The notes under the pieces are model-generated. The model did no database searches. It was not told the DNA's origin and was given only the letters and a program-made list of their open reading frames with translations. From contig JAJYAH010000586.1 in NCBI GenBank assembly GCA_021779635.1, positions 1-5,012 on the forward strand: a stretch of 5,012 bases of DNA, read 5' to 3'. Both the position numbers and the translations under genes were made by a program. Below are positions 1 to 4,549 of this stretch, in pieces (within the stretch, counting starts at the first letter, position 1; each line of letters begins with the position of its first letter). This stretch comes from Pseudomonadota bacterium (GTDB lineage: Bacteria; Pseudomonadota; Alphaproteobacteria; Rhizobiales; Xanthobacteraceae).

Positions 1-442
1 TAACAATCCGACCAATCCATCCGGCTTCGTGGGTGGCGCGCAGGCAGGCTATAACTGGCAGTCGGGTGCGATGGTGTTCGGCCTCGAAGGCGACATCCAG
101 GCCACCGGCGCCGACGATACGTTTGCGCCCTGGAAGTTTTCGAACCCATGGTTCGGCACGGTACGCGGCCGGGTCGGCTATTCGTTCAACAACGTGCTGT
201 TTTATGGCACCGGGGGTCTCGCGTTCGGCGAACTGCGCGGCGATACATTCGGCCTGTCTGAATCCCATACCGATGCGGGCTGGACCGCGGGCGTCGGCGC
301 CGAATTCGGCTTCGCCCCGCACTGGACCGCCAAGGTCGAATATCTCTATGTCGATCTCTCCGACAGCCGCTTCACCATTACCGGCGCGCAGAACGGTTAC
401 CAGTTCGGGCTGGTGCGCGCCGGCGTGAACTATCACTTCTGA
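1..442 (+). CDS. Outer-membrane beta-barrel protein (Omp25/RopB-like porin family), 5'-truncated
   Basis: The reading frame is open from base 2, beginning N-N-P-T-N-P-S-G-F-V-G-G, and ends with TGA at 440-442, so 146 C-terminal residues are visible. The GTG at 29 is an internal valine, not a start. The sequence alternates aromatic/hydrophobic and small or polar residues in repeated amphipathic strands: QAGYNWQ, MVFGLEGDIQ, GTVRGRVGYSF, VLFYGTGGLAFG, WTAGVGAEFGF, WTAKVEYLYVDL and VRAGVNYHF. It ends in phenylalanine, the usual C-terminal signal for outer-membrane barrel assembly. This pattern matches the eight-stranded OMP_b-brl family (Omp25/Omp31/RopB) of Hyphomicrobiales. These are abundant structural surface proteins with limited or no pore function. 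The signal peptide and first strands lie outside the window. A strong intrinsic terminator follows 29 bp downstream. The family call is secure; the exact paralogue is not, as these genomes carry many. Confidence 0.9.
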   Translation, partial: NNPTNPSGFVGGAQAGYNWQSGAMVFGLEGDIQATGADDTFAPWKFSNPWFGTVRGRVGYSFNNVLFYGTGGLAFGELRGDTFGLSESHTDAGWTAGVGAEFGFAPHWTAKVEYLYVDLSDSRFTITGAQNGYQFGLVRAGVNYHF

Positions 443-471
443 TAGCAACAAGAAAACACCGTGTCGCAAAC

Positions 472-501
472 TCCCGGCCGCTTTGCGGCCGGGATTTTTT
501 T
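472..501 (+). terminator. Rho-independent terminator of the outer-membrane protein gene
   Basis: A perfect 9-bp inverted repeat TCCCGGCCG (472-480) / CGGCCGGGA (486-494) encloses a CTTTG loop and is followed at once by seven T residues (495-501). It begins 29 bp after the TGA of the barrel gene. GC-rich stem, short loop and uninterrupted U-tract make it a canonical intrinsic terminator for plus-strand transcription. Confidence 0.93.
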
Positions 502-574
502 GGCATGCGCGCTGGAGCGACTTCAGGCCAAAGCCTGCTCTCGTACCTGATGCGGAGCGGATCGCGGGTCGCGC

Positions 575-604
575 AAAACTCCGGTTCTGATTGAGTCAGA
601 GCCG
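575..604 (-). terminator. Probable intrinsic terminator of the cold-shock gene (weak)
   Basis: Read on the minus strand, CGGCTCTGA (604-596), loop CTCAA and TCAGAACCG (590-582) form a 9-bp stem with one C/A mismatch. GAG and then a run of four T (578-575) follow. It starts 7 bp after the stop codon of the cold-shock gene, the right place for a terminator. The mismatch and short U-tract make it weaker than the convergent terminator at 472-501. Confidence 0.5.
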
Positions 605-611
605 ATCGGCT

Positions 612-827
612 TCAGGATGAAATCACCAGATTGACCGCTTTCGGGCCTTTGCCCTTCTTGTCCGGCTCGACTTCGAATGTGATGCGCTGCCCTTCGGTCA
701 GATCCTTCAACCCCGCGCGCTCCACGGCGGTGATGTGAACGAACACATCGCGGCCGCCATCATCGGGCTTGATGAAGCCATAGCCGCGTTCTCCGTTGAA
801 GAACTTGACCGTACCAGTCATGGCCAT
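612..827 (-). CDS. Cold-shock-domain protein (CspA family), 71 aa
   Basis: A single cold-shock (OB-fold) domain fills the 71-residue protein, the usual length for alphaproteobacterial CspA-type proteins. The nucleic-acid-binding motifs are visible: RNP1 as ERGYGFIK (residues 13-20) and RNP2 as DVFVHI (27-32), after the typical TGTVKFFN start. The C-terminal half carries EGQRITFEVE and KGKGPKAVNL, also family-typical. Such proteins bind single-stranded RNA or DNA and act as RNA chaperones in the cytoplasm, in cold shock or stationary phase depending on the paralogue. Two ATGs occur in the sequence ATGGCCATG. I chose the upstream one (827) because GGGGGAGGAG lies 7 nt before it, against 13 nt for the ATG at 821. 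The frame stays open upstream to 1058, but that part does not resemble this family. The gene is monocistronic in appearance, with a long leader and a probable terminator. The family is certain; the paralogue is not assignable, so no symbol is given. Confidence 0.95.
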   Translation of the reverse strand: MAMTGTVKFFNGERGYGFIKPDDGGRDVFVHITAVERAGLKDLTEGQRITFEVEPDKKGKGPKAVNLVISS

Positions 828-834
828 CGGGAAA

Positions 835-844
835 CTCCTCCCCC
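835..844 (-). promoter_or_regulatory. Strong ribosome binding site of the cold-shock gene
   Basis: On the minus strand GGGGGAGGAG (844-835) precedes ATG at 827 with a 7-nt spacer (TTTCCCG). It is a near-ideal Shine-Dalgarno sequence, the strongest in the window, and decides in favour of the first of two closely spaced ATG codons. Confidence 0.85.
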
Positions 845-1023
845 GTCGTGCTTCGCCGTTACGCGCCAGCGTATCGGCCCGACCGGACATTCGCTGCCGG
901 AAAGCTTGGCCATCTCGGCGGAAGGCGCGATATCGCCGATCCGCCCAAAAATTTTGAGGCCTTGTCACTCCGCCGCTACCATTCGCGGAAGCGGAACGTA
1001 AAGCCAGTCCCAACGGGCGGAGC

Positions 1024-1029
1024 ATAATA
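1024..1029 (-). promoter_or_regulatory. Candidate -10 element for the cold-shock gene
   Basis: The minus strand reads TATTAT at 1029-1024, a 5/6 match to the sigma-70 -10 consensus in otherwise GC-rich DNA. No convincing -35 lies at 16-19 bp; the nearest TTGAAC is 23 bp upstream. If used, transcription would start near 1017 and give a leader of about 190 nt. This is a weak prediction. Confidence 0.25.
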
Positions 1030-1091
1030 CGGTTCCCGGCAAAATGCCTACCGTTCAAATCGGACTTTTCGCTGCGTTTTCACAGGATGCG

Positions 1092-1134
1092 CCGACCGGG
1101 GATCGGGGCTTGCGAGGCTGCCCGGCTTGCCGGG
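1092..1134 (-). terminator. Two GC-rich hairpins directly after rlmJ, possible terminator without U-tract
   Basis: Immediately after the rlmJ TAA, the minus strand carries CCCGGC-AA-GCCGGG (1134-1121; the realistic fold is a 5-bp stem with a CAAG loop). Further on comes CCGATC-CCC-GGTCGG (1106-1092), which pairs fully on the minus-strand RNA with one wobble but has a mismatch on the plus strand. No T-run follows either hairpin. They could be an RNA-stabilising 3' end or a Rho-dependent stop rather than a classical intrinsic terminator. Confidence 0.35.
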
Positions 1135-1995
1135 TTACGGTTTCGGCGTCTCCAGCCTGAAGCGGCCGGCGCCGCCCTGACCGAGCGGCTTTTCAAGTTC
1201 GGGCAGGATCGCCTTGAGCTCGCCCAAAAGCTTCCAGGGCGGATTGACGATCAGAAGCCCGGCCGAAGTCAGGCCGCCCTCGGCGGCCTGAGGCGCGACG
1301 CTGAATTCCAGACGCAGGCATTTTCCCGGCTGCGCGCCGGCGGCCGCCGTCTCGGCGACCTGCCGCGCCAGGTTGTCGGTGGCGCGCCGGCTCTTCACCG
1401 GGTACCACAGCAGATAGCTGCCGGTCGGCCATTTGGCGAAAGCTTGCGCGAAACCCTCGGCCATCCGTTCGAACTCGTCCTTCTGCTCGTAAGGCGGATC
1501 GATCAGGACCAGGCCGCGACGTTCCTTCGGCGGCACGAAGGCCGGCAACGCCATCCAGCCGTCGAGGTCGACCACCCGGGCCTGGGTGTCGCGGCGCAAC
1601 GCATCGATCAGGCGCTTGCGGGCTTTCGGTTCGACTTCGCAAGCCGTCAGGCGGTCCTGCGGACGCAGCAGCGCCCGCGCGATCAGCGGCGATCCGGGGT
1701 AGGTCTCAAGGTCGGCTTGCGGATTGAAGGCCCTGACGATGTCGAGATAGGGCGCCACCAGCGGCGCGGTGGCATCCGAAAACCGCGCCTGCATCAGCCG
1801 GGCGATGCCGGTCAGCCATTCGCCGCCGCGGCGCGCCTCATCCGAGGTGAGGTCATAGAGCCCTGCGCCGGCGTGGGTATCGATGACGCGGAACGCGGCC
1901 GGCTTTTCCTGCAGATAGATCAGAATACGCACCAGCACGATGTGCTTGATGACATCGGCAAAGCCGCCGGCATGAAAGGCGTGACGGTAATTCAT
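1135..1995 (-). CDS. rlmJ: 23S rRNA (adenine(2030)-N(6))-methyltransferase RlmJ
   Basis: This 286-aa protein is a SAM-dependent methyltransferase of the RlmJ (formerly YhiR/ComJ) family. It methylates N6 of A2030 in 23S rRNA during ribosome assembly in the cytoplasm. The N-terminus MNYRHAFHAGGFADVIKH is the family's hallmark opening and fixes the ATG at 1995, although no good Shine-Dalgarno sequence precedes it. Further signatures are the SAM-binding loop DTHAGAGLY (residues 39-47), the catalytic DPPYE motif of N6-adenine methyltransferases (166-170), LLWYPVK in the 180s, and the C-terminal NPPWKL (251-256). The length is close to the roughly 280 residues of the E. coli enzyme. It stands alone, 129 bp downstream of the RNase T2 gene and separated from it by a palindromic repeat, so cotranscription is uncertain. 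In other bacteria the enzyme is non-essential, and it has been linked to use of external DNA as a nutrient, hence the old comJ name. Confidence 0.95.
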   Translation of the reverse strand: MNYRHAFHAGGFADVIKHIVLVRILIYLQEKPAAFRVIDTHAGAGLYDLTSDEARRGGEWLTGIARLMQARFSDATAPLVAPYLDIVRAFNPQADLETYPGSPLIARALLRPQDRLTACEVEPKARKRLIDALRRDTQARVVDLDGWMALPAFVPPKERRGLVLIDPPYEQKDEFERMAEGFAQAFAKWPTGSYLLWYPVKSRRATDNLARQVAETAAAGAQPGKCLRLEFSVAPQAAEGGLTSAGLLIVNPPWKLLGELKAILPELEKPLGQGGAGRFRLETPKP

Positions 1996-2035
1996 GGCAG
2001 AGGGGTTACGACATCAGGCCAAGAAAGTAACCCTG

Positions 2036-2116
2036 GTCATTCCGGGGCGAAGCGCAGCATCGGACCCGGAATCTCGAGATTCCGGATCTGGTGCTAACGC
2101 ACCATCCCGGAATGAC
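2036..2116. repeat. 81-bp palindromic intergenic repeat with cruciform / multi-stem potential
   Basis: Outer arms GTCATTCCGGG (2036-2046) and CCCGGAATGAC (2106-2116) are perfect 11-bp inverted repeats. Inside them is a perfect 20-bp palindrome at 2066-2085, centred on CTCGAG, and a 6-bp hairpin TGGTGC-TAAC-GCACCA (2089-2104). The whole can fold as a multi-branched structure on either strand. From memory, similar elements (a GTCATTCCGGG start, an internal CCGGAATCTCGAGATTCCGG core, an ACCATCCCGGAATGAC end) are dispersed in Bradyrhizobium and Rhodopseudomonas intergenic regions. It encodes nothing. It begins 8 bp after the RNase T2 stop and ends 40 bp before the rlmJ start, so it may stop transcription or protect the 3' end of the RNase T2 message. 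It resembles a REP/BIME or non-autonomous MITE-like element; no target-site duplication is evident. Confidence 0.85.
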
Positions 2117-2124
2117 GTCGTCTG

Positions 2125-2826
2125 TTAGCCGCCGCGCATCGGCGGCATCAGCACCTGGTCGCGACGGCAGCCGTGGCGATCGATTTCCTCGCAGGCGCGG
2201 AACTGCAAGTCCTTGCTCATGCAGATCCGCACCTCGCTGAGCCGGCTCCGGTTGCAGATCACCGCCATCGAAGCGGTGCTGAGCCCCGGATTGACCTTGA
2301 CGAAGGCGTCCTCGATCTCGGCCGGTGCTACGCTCTTCGGTTCGGACAGATTGAGAAATTCGGGCGGAATTTTCACGACGGCGCGCGCCTTGCGGATGGT
2401 CTCGAAATAGGGCCGCGGACCCAGCCCGGCGCAGGTGCCATGCTTTTTCCACTCGTTGAAGATCAAGCCCGGCGCCGGCATCAAATCCAGCATCGACCGC
2501 ATGATATCCCGGTCCAGCCAGGAATCCCGGTCGCAATATTCGGGAAAGCCATGCTCATATTGCGGCCACAGGCCATGGACCACAAAGGAGAACGGTCGCC
2601 CGCCGCATTGGGCCTGGGAACGCTGCTCGCTGCCGCGCTCGGAAGCTTCCTCGCAATAGGACGGCGACCAGGACAGCGACAGCACGTAAAAATCGAACTG
2701 GCCCGGCTCATTCTGCCGGCGGTCCTGCGCCGACGCCGTCCCGGCCATGGCGCTCAGCGCCGCAAACACCAGCAGGCCGAGCGAGATCAAAAATCGCGAC
2801 ATCCAAACCGATCGAACCCCAGACAT
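2125..2826 (-). CDS. Ribonuclease T2 family protein, exported
   Basis: This 233-aa protein has both active-site blocks of the T2 family: CAS1 as FVVHGLWPQ (residues 81-89, catalytic His84) and CAS2 as NEWKKHGTC (124-132, Glu125 and His129). These enzymes cleave single-stranded RNA through 2',3'-cyclic phosphates and usually act in the periplasm or outside the cell. An Arg near the N-terminus, a long hydrophobic segment and an AxA site (cleavage expected after residue 33, before QDRRQ) form a Sec signal peptide. Eight cysteines in the mature part (58, 74, 98, 132, 191, 202, 212, 220) suit a disulfide-stabilised exported enzyme. FDFYVLSLSWSPSYC is the typical first strand. I chose ATG 2826 because GGGGAG lies 5 nt upstream. 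The frame also allows TTG 2859 and ATG 2802, neither with a good ribosome site; 2802 would give a more compact signal peptide. A possible promoter lies at 2859-2887. Confidence 0.92.
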   Translation of the reverse strand: MSGVRSVWMSRFLISLGLLVFAALSAMAGTASAQDRRQNEPGQFDFYVLSLSWSPSYCEEASERGSEQRSQAQCGGRPFSFVVHGLWPQYEHGFPEYCDRDSWLDRDIMRSMLDLMPAPGLIFNEWKKHGTCAGLGPRPYFETIRKARAVVKIPPEFLNLSEPKSVAPAEIEDAFVKVNPGLSTASMAVICNRSRLSEVRICMSKDLQFRACEEIDRHGCRRDQVLMPPMRGG

Positions 2827-2831
2827 GACCA

Positions 2832-2837
2832 CTCCCC
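2832..2837 (-). promoter_or_regulatory. Ribosome binding site deciding the RNase T2 start
   Basis: The minus strand reads GGGGAG (2837-2832), then a 5-nt spacer TGGTC and ATG (2826). No comparable site precedes the in-frame alternatives TTG 2859 or ATG 2802. Confidence 0.7.
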
Positions 2838-2858
2838 ATACCCAAACCGACCGCCTCA

Positions 2859-2887
2859 AGCCTAAGCAGACGGCCGGAACATTTCAA
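2859..2887 (-). promoter_or_regulatory. Candidate sigma-70 promoter of the RNase T2 gene
   Basis: The minus strand has TTGAAA (2887-2882, 5/6 to the -35 consensus), a 17-bp spacer and TAGGCT (2864-2859, a weak 3/6 -10). A start near 2851 would leave a leader of about 25 nt with the GGGGAG site. Position and spacing are good and the -10 is poor, so this is tentative. Confidence 0.35.
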
Positions 2888-2891
2888 GAAC

Positions 2892-2920
2892 AAAAAGGAG
2901 AAGCCGGCCAAGAGGCCCGG
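2892..2920 (-). terminator. Probable intrinsic terminator of the 156-aa exported-protein gene
   Basis: Just after the TGA at 2924, the minus strand forms CCGGGCC (2920-2914), loop TCTT, GGCCGG (2909-2904): a 6-bp GC stem with one bulged G. CTTCTCC follows, then five T (2896-2892) in a pyrimidine-rich stretch. The U-run is set 7 nt from the stem, so efficiency is uncertain. It separates this gene from RNase T2. Confidence 0.5.
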
Positions 2921-2923
2921 AAA

Positions 2924-3394
2924 TCAGGGGCGGGCCAACCTGCAGCCCGGATTGTAGGCCCAGTTGCGATCGAGCCCGGTCACGCACCATTCGACGCCCT
3001 GGTCGACGCCGGAAAAACCGCCATCCTCGATGATCGAGTAATTCACGGTGCGCACTTTGCCGTCGTTCAGCAGCACCTCGCCGCTGCAATAGCGCCGCGG
3101 AATGTTGTCGGACTGCCATGGCCGGAACGCGATCTCATGGATCCGCCCATAGCCCGTGATCTGAAGCGAGGAATTCCAGAAAGTGCTCTCTTTTTCGTGG
3201 AATTGCGACGTAATGGTCGATAGCGCGGCTTCGCAACCGGCGATCCGGCCGTCATAACGCGGCCCGGAAAGCCAGAAATTCAGCTCCAGCGGATTGGCCG
3301 CTTCGGCGGCCTGTCCGAGTGCAAACAGGCCGAGCACCGCGCCGAGCGCCACGCCAAGGCCGGACTTTTTGATGGAAATGAAGAAGTCGCGCAT
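2924..3394 (-). CDS. Conserved exported protein of unknown function, 156 aa
   Basis: I recognise no named domain. From memory, the ending GLDRNWAYNPGCRLARP and the block IAFRPWQSDNIPRRYCSG recur in hypothetical proteins of Hyphomicrobiales, so this looks like a genus- to order-level family. Residues 1-33 form a Sec signal peptide: basic start RDFFISIKK, a hydrophobic core rich in L/A/G, and cleavage after AEA near residue 32. The mature part of about 124 residues has four cysteines (54, 93, 127, 151), enough for two disulfides. It is rich in aromatic residues (FW, YDGR, WNSS, EWC) and has alternating strand-like segments, suggesting a small beta-rich periplasmic protein. ATG 3394 is chosen because it gives the signal peptide; upstream, the same frame is only the antisense of the divergent gene. 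The ribosome site is weak (GGCGGA about 8 nt upstream). It is divergent from the 93-aa gene, and both products are exported. Confidence 0.8.
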   Translation of the reverse strand: MRDFFISIKKSGLGVALGAVLGLFALGQAAEAANPLELNFWLSGPRYDGRIAGCEAALSTITSQFHEKESTFWNSSLQITGYGRIHEIAFRPWQSDNIPRRYCSGEVLLNDGKVRTVNYSIIEDGGFSGVDQGVEWCVTGLDRNWAYNPGCRLARP

Positions 3395-3584
3395 GGGGTA
3401 ATCCGCCGCATGATCCAACACGCGGACGGTGCCGGGAAGCCCGGGCAAGGTCAAGTGCAACGCGGCAACACCTGCCGATAACTCCACACCGAAGCATCGG
3501 CCGTTCTTTCCATGGCGACGGATGCGAACTAGAGTTGGGCGCGTTCTGGCCGCAAAACCGGGTTCGGCTTTTGCGTAACCCGCC

Positions 3585-3638
3585 AGGTGCCTCCCGGCGG
3601 AGAGGTGCCTCCCGGCGAACGGGGTGTCCCCGGCGAAA
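3585..3638 (+). repeat. Three-copy 18-bp tandem repeat just upstream of the 93-aa gene
   Basis: Units are AGGTGCCTCCCGGCGGAG (3585-3602), AGGTGCCTCCCGGCGAAC (3603-3620, 16/18 identical) and a degenerate GGGGTGTCCCCGGCGAAA (3621-3638, 11/18 to unit 2). The unit length is six codons and the array is in frame with the 93-aa gene. An initiation at GTG 3587 would therefore add a Pro/Gly-rich stretch (PPGGE, VPPGE, GVPGE) ahead of the signal peptide. I consider the array untranslated, since a better start follows at 3650. Unit 3 can form a small GGGG-TGT-CCCC hairpin. The rest of the divergent intergenic region (3395-3584) shows no convincing promoter on either strand. Confidence 0.8.
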
Positions 3639-3639
3639 T

Positions 3640-3643
3640 GGAG
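3640..3643 (+). promoter_or_regulatory. Ribosome binding site choosing the start of the 93-aa gene
   Basis: GGAG (3640-3643) with a 6-nt spacer (TCTGCG) precedes ATG 3650. The in-frame alternatives GTG 3587 and ATG 3638 have no such site, and 3650 also gives the cleanest signal peptide. Confidence 0.6.
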
Positions 3644-3649
3644 TCTGCG

Positions 3650-3931
3650 ATGCGAATGATTGGGGCAGCGTGCCTGGTTGCGGTGTGCGGAATGCTGGCG
3701 GGCGCGCCGGCGCGGGCCGATACCGTGCCGCCCTTCCAGGGCAACGACACCGGGGGCATCATCGCCTATCCGTTGACCGGGCAAATCGACGTTCGCACGC
3801 TGGCGATCAACCATTGTGCGTCCTACGGCAAGGTGGTGAAATTCCTCGCGGTCGACGCCCGCTACGGCGGTTACATCTCGTTTGCCTGCCGCTGGGTGCC
3901 GTATCGCGCCGCGCTGCGCACCTATTACTGA
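3650..3931 (+). CDS. Small exported protein of unknown function, 93 aa
   Basis: I do not recognise a family. Residues 1-23 are a Sec signal peptide (MRMIGAACLVAVCG..., ending ARA before D24). Neither cysteine in it sits in a lipobox, so cleavage by signal peptidase I is expected. The mature protein is only about 70 residues, with two cysteines (56 and 80) that could form one disulfide. It is rich in Tyr and Gly and has a Y-P-L-T-G-Q-I-D-V-R-T-L-A-I-N-H-C block, then KVVKFLAVDARYGGYISFACRW and a basic/aromatic tail. It starts at ATG 3650, supported by GGAG 6 nt upstream. ATG 3638 and GTG 3587 are less likely. The DUF3617 gene follows after 39 bp on the same strand, so the two may be cotranscribed. 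The signal peptide and codon use support a real gene; its function is unknown. Confidence 0.75.
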   Translation: MRMIGAACLVAVCGMLAGAPARADTVPPFQGNDTGGIIAYPLTGQIDVRTLAINHCASYGKVVKFLAVDARYGGYISFACRWVPYRAALRTYY

Positions 3932-3970
3932 ACCCGCGTCCTGCCGGACCACTCACGGGAGCGCGGAAAC

Positions 3971-4501
3971 ATGACGCGACAACTTGTCTTGTTTTGCCTG
4001 GGATTCGCTCTGCTGGCGATGCTGCCGCGTGGTGCGCGCGCCGATGACATGCCGTTGCGCAAGCCCGGCCTGTGGGAAATGAAGATCGTGAAGACCGGCT
4101 CGGTGCTGCCGGAAATGACGATGCAGCATTGCACCGACGAGACCACCGACAAGCAAATGAGCACGGCGTTCTCGCCGGTGGCGAAGGATGCATGCTCCAA
4201 GCGCGACATCGAGAAGACCGCCACCGGCTATGTGTCGGATTCGGTGTGCGGCGTCGGCGGCGTGACGATGACCTCGCATTCCGAGATCACCGGCGATTTC
4301 AATTCCGCCTACACCGTCAAGTCCACCGCGCACAGCGAAAAAGGGCCGGCCGGCTTGCCGCACGATGTCACCTCGACGATCGAGGCGAAGTGGCTCGGTC
4401 CCTGCAAGCCCGATCAGAAGCCCGGCGACATCGTGATGCCCGGCGGCTTCAAGATGAACATCAAGGACGCGGAAAAACTCAAAAACCTGCTGCCGAAGTA
4501 G
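3971..4501 (+). CDS. DUF3617 domain-containing exported protein, 176 aa
   Basis: A signal peptide occupies residues 1-24 (MTRQLVLFCLGFALLAM..., cleavage after ARA before DD). The mature part opens with LRKPGLWEMKI, the hallmark start of DUF3617 proteins, continues with the family-like QHCTDE (52-57), and carries cysteines at 54, 75, 93 and 145 that could pair as disulfides. Later segments such as GYVSDSVCGVGGVTMTSHSE and TSTIEAKWLGPC fit the family's pattern of antiparallel strands. DUF3617 proteins are small periplasmic proteins of unknown function, common in Proteobacteria, often in several copies per genome. ATG 3971 is preceded by GGGAG (3957-3961) at 9 nt. The gene lies 39 bp behind the 93-aa exported protein, which suggests an operon, and it is convergent with the histidine kinase gene across a short hairpin. 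The family assignment is from memory of its motifs. Confidence 0.88.
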   Translation: MTRQLVLFCLGFALLAMLPRGARADDMPLRKPGLWEMKIVKTGSVLPEMTMQHCTDETTDKQMSTAFSPVAKDACSKRDIEKTATGYVSDSVCGVGGVTMTSHSEITGDFNSAYTVKSTAHSEKGPAGLPHDVTSTIEAKWLGPCKPDQKPGDIVMPGGFKMNIKDAEKLKNLLPK

Positions 4502-4512
4502 CCTCCGACGCA

Positions 4513-4536
4513 CCTCGCCCTGCAAGCGGGGCGAGG
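4513..4536. repeat. 8-bp inverted repeat between convergent genes
   Basis: CCTCGCCC (4513-4520) and GGGCGAGG (4529-4536) form a perfect 8-bp stem around the loop TGCAAGCG. It lies 11 bp after the DUF3617 stop and 13 bp beyond the histidine kinase stop, reading from the other side. No T-run follows on either strand, so it is not a canonical intrinsic terminator. It could still serve both genes as a 3'-end hairpin. Similar CTCxCCC-GCAAGC-GGGxGAG hairpins are, from memory, common in these genomes between genes. Confidence 0.6.
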
Positions 4537-4549
4537 GAGAAATAGAGTC

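Larger units (their letters stand above)
828..1134 (-). other. Intergenic stretch between rlmJ and the cold-shock gene; probable long 5' leader of the latter
   Basis: These 307 bases lie between the rlmJ stop and the cold-shock start. I find no gene in them: the in-frame upstream extension of the cold-shock frame lacks recognisable protein character. They contain hairpins just after rlmJ (1092-1134), a possible -10 element on the minus strand (1029-1024), a CCGCT/AGCGG inverted repeat (minus, 993-989 and 976-972), an A/T-rich tract near 947-955, a GCGATATCGC palindrome (927-936) and the strong ribosome binding site. Long structured leaders are known for cspA mRNAs in other bacteria. That this is one is inference, and no E. 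coli-type cold-box sequence is visible. Confidence 0.45.

Noticed and set aside
735..1001. 88-codon plus-strand frame over the cold-shock gene start and leader
   Set aside because: It overlaps the confident cold-shock gene antisense, has no recognisable domain, and its composition matches random GC-rich sequence.
828..1058. 77-residue N-terminal extension of the cold-shock protein
   Set aside because: Cold-shock proteins of this type start at the M-A-M-T-G-T-V position, which has the strong Shine-Dalgarno sequence. The upstream residues are Arg-rich and unlike the family.
1087..2097. 336-codon open frame on the plus strand, opposite rlmJ
   Set aside because: It lies almost wholly antisense to a confidently identified rlmJ, is Arg/Gly/Gln-rich without domain character, and is the expected by-product of GC-rich codon use. 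Its end runs into the palindromic repeat.
2006..2536. 176-codon minus-strand frame overlapping the 3' part of RNase T2 and the repeat
   Set aside because: It overlaps a gene with intact catalytic motifs in another frame and runs through the palindromic repeat, so it is a shadow frame.
2173..2865. 230-codon plus-strand frame opposite the RNase T2 gene
   Set aside because: Antisense to intact RNase T2 motifs, with no plausible ribosome site, signal or domain. It is a GC shadow frame.
3395..3952. Upstream extension of the 156-aa protein to a 342-aa frame on the minus strand
   Set aside because: The extra 186 residues are antisense to the 93-aa exported protein and the tandem repeat, are Arg/His-rich and low in protein character, and would bury the clear signal peptide that begins at 3394.
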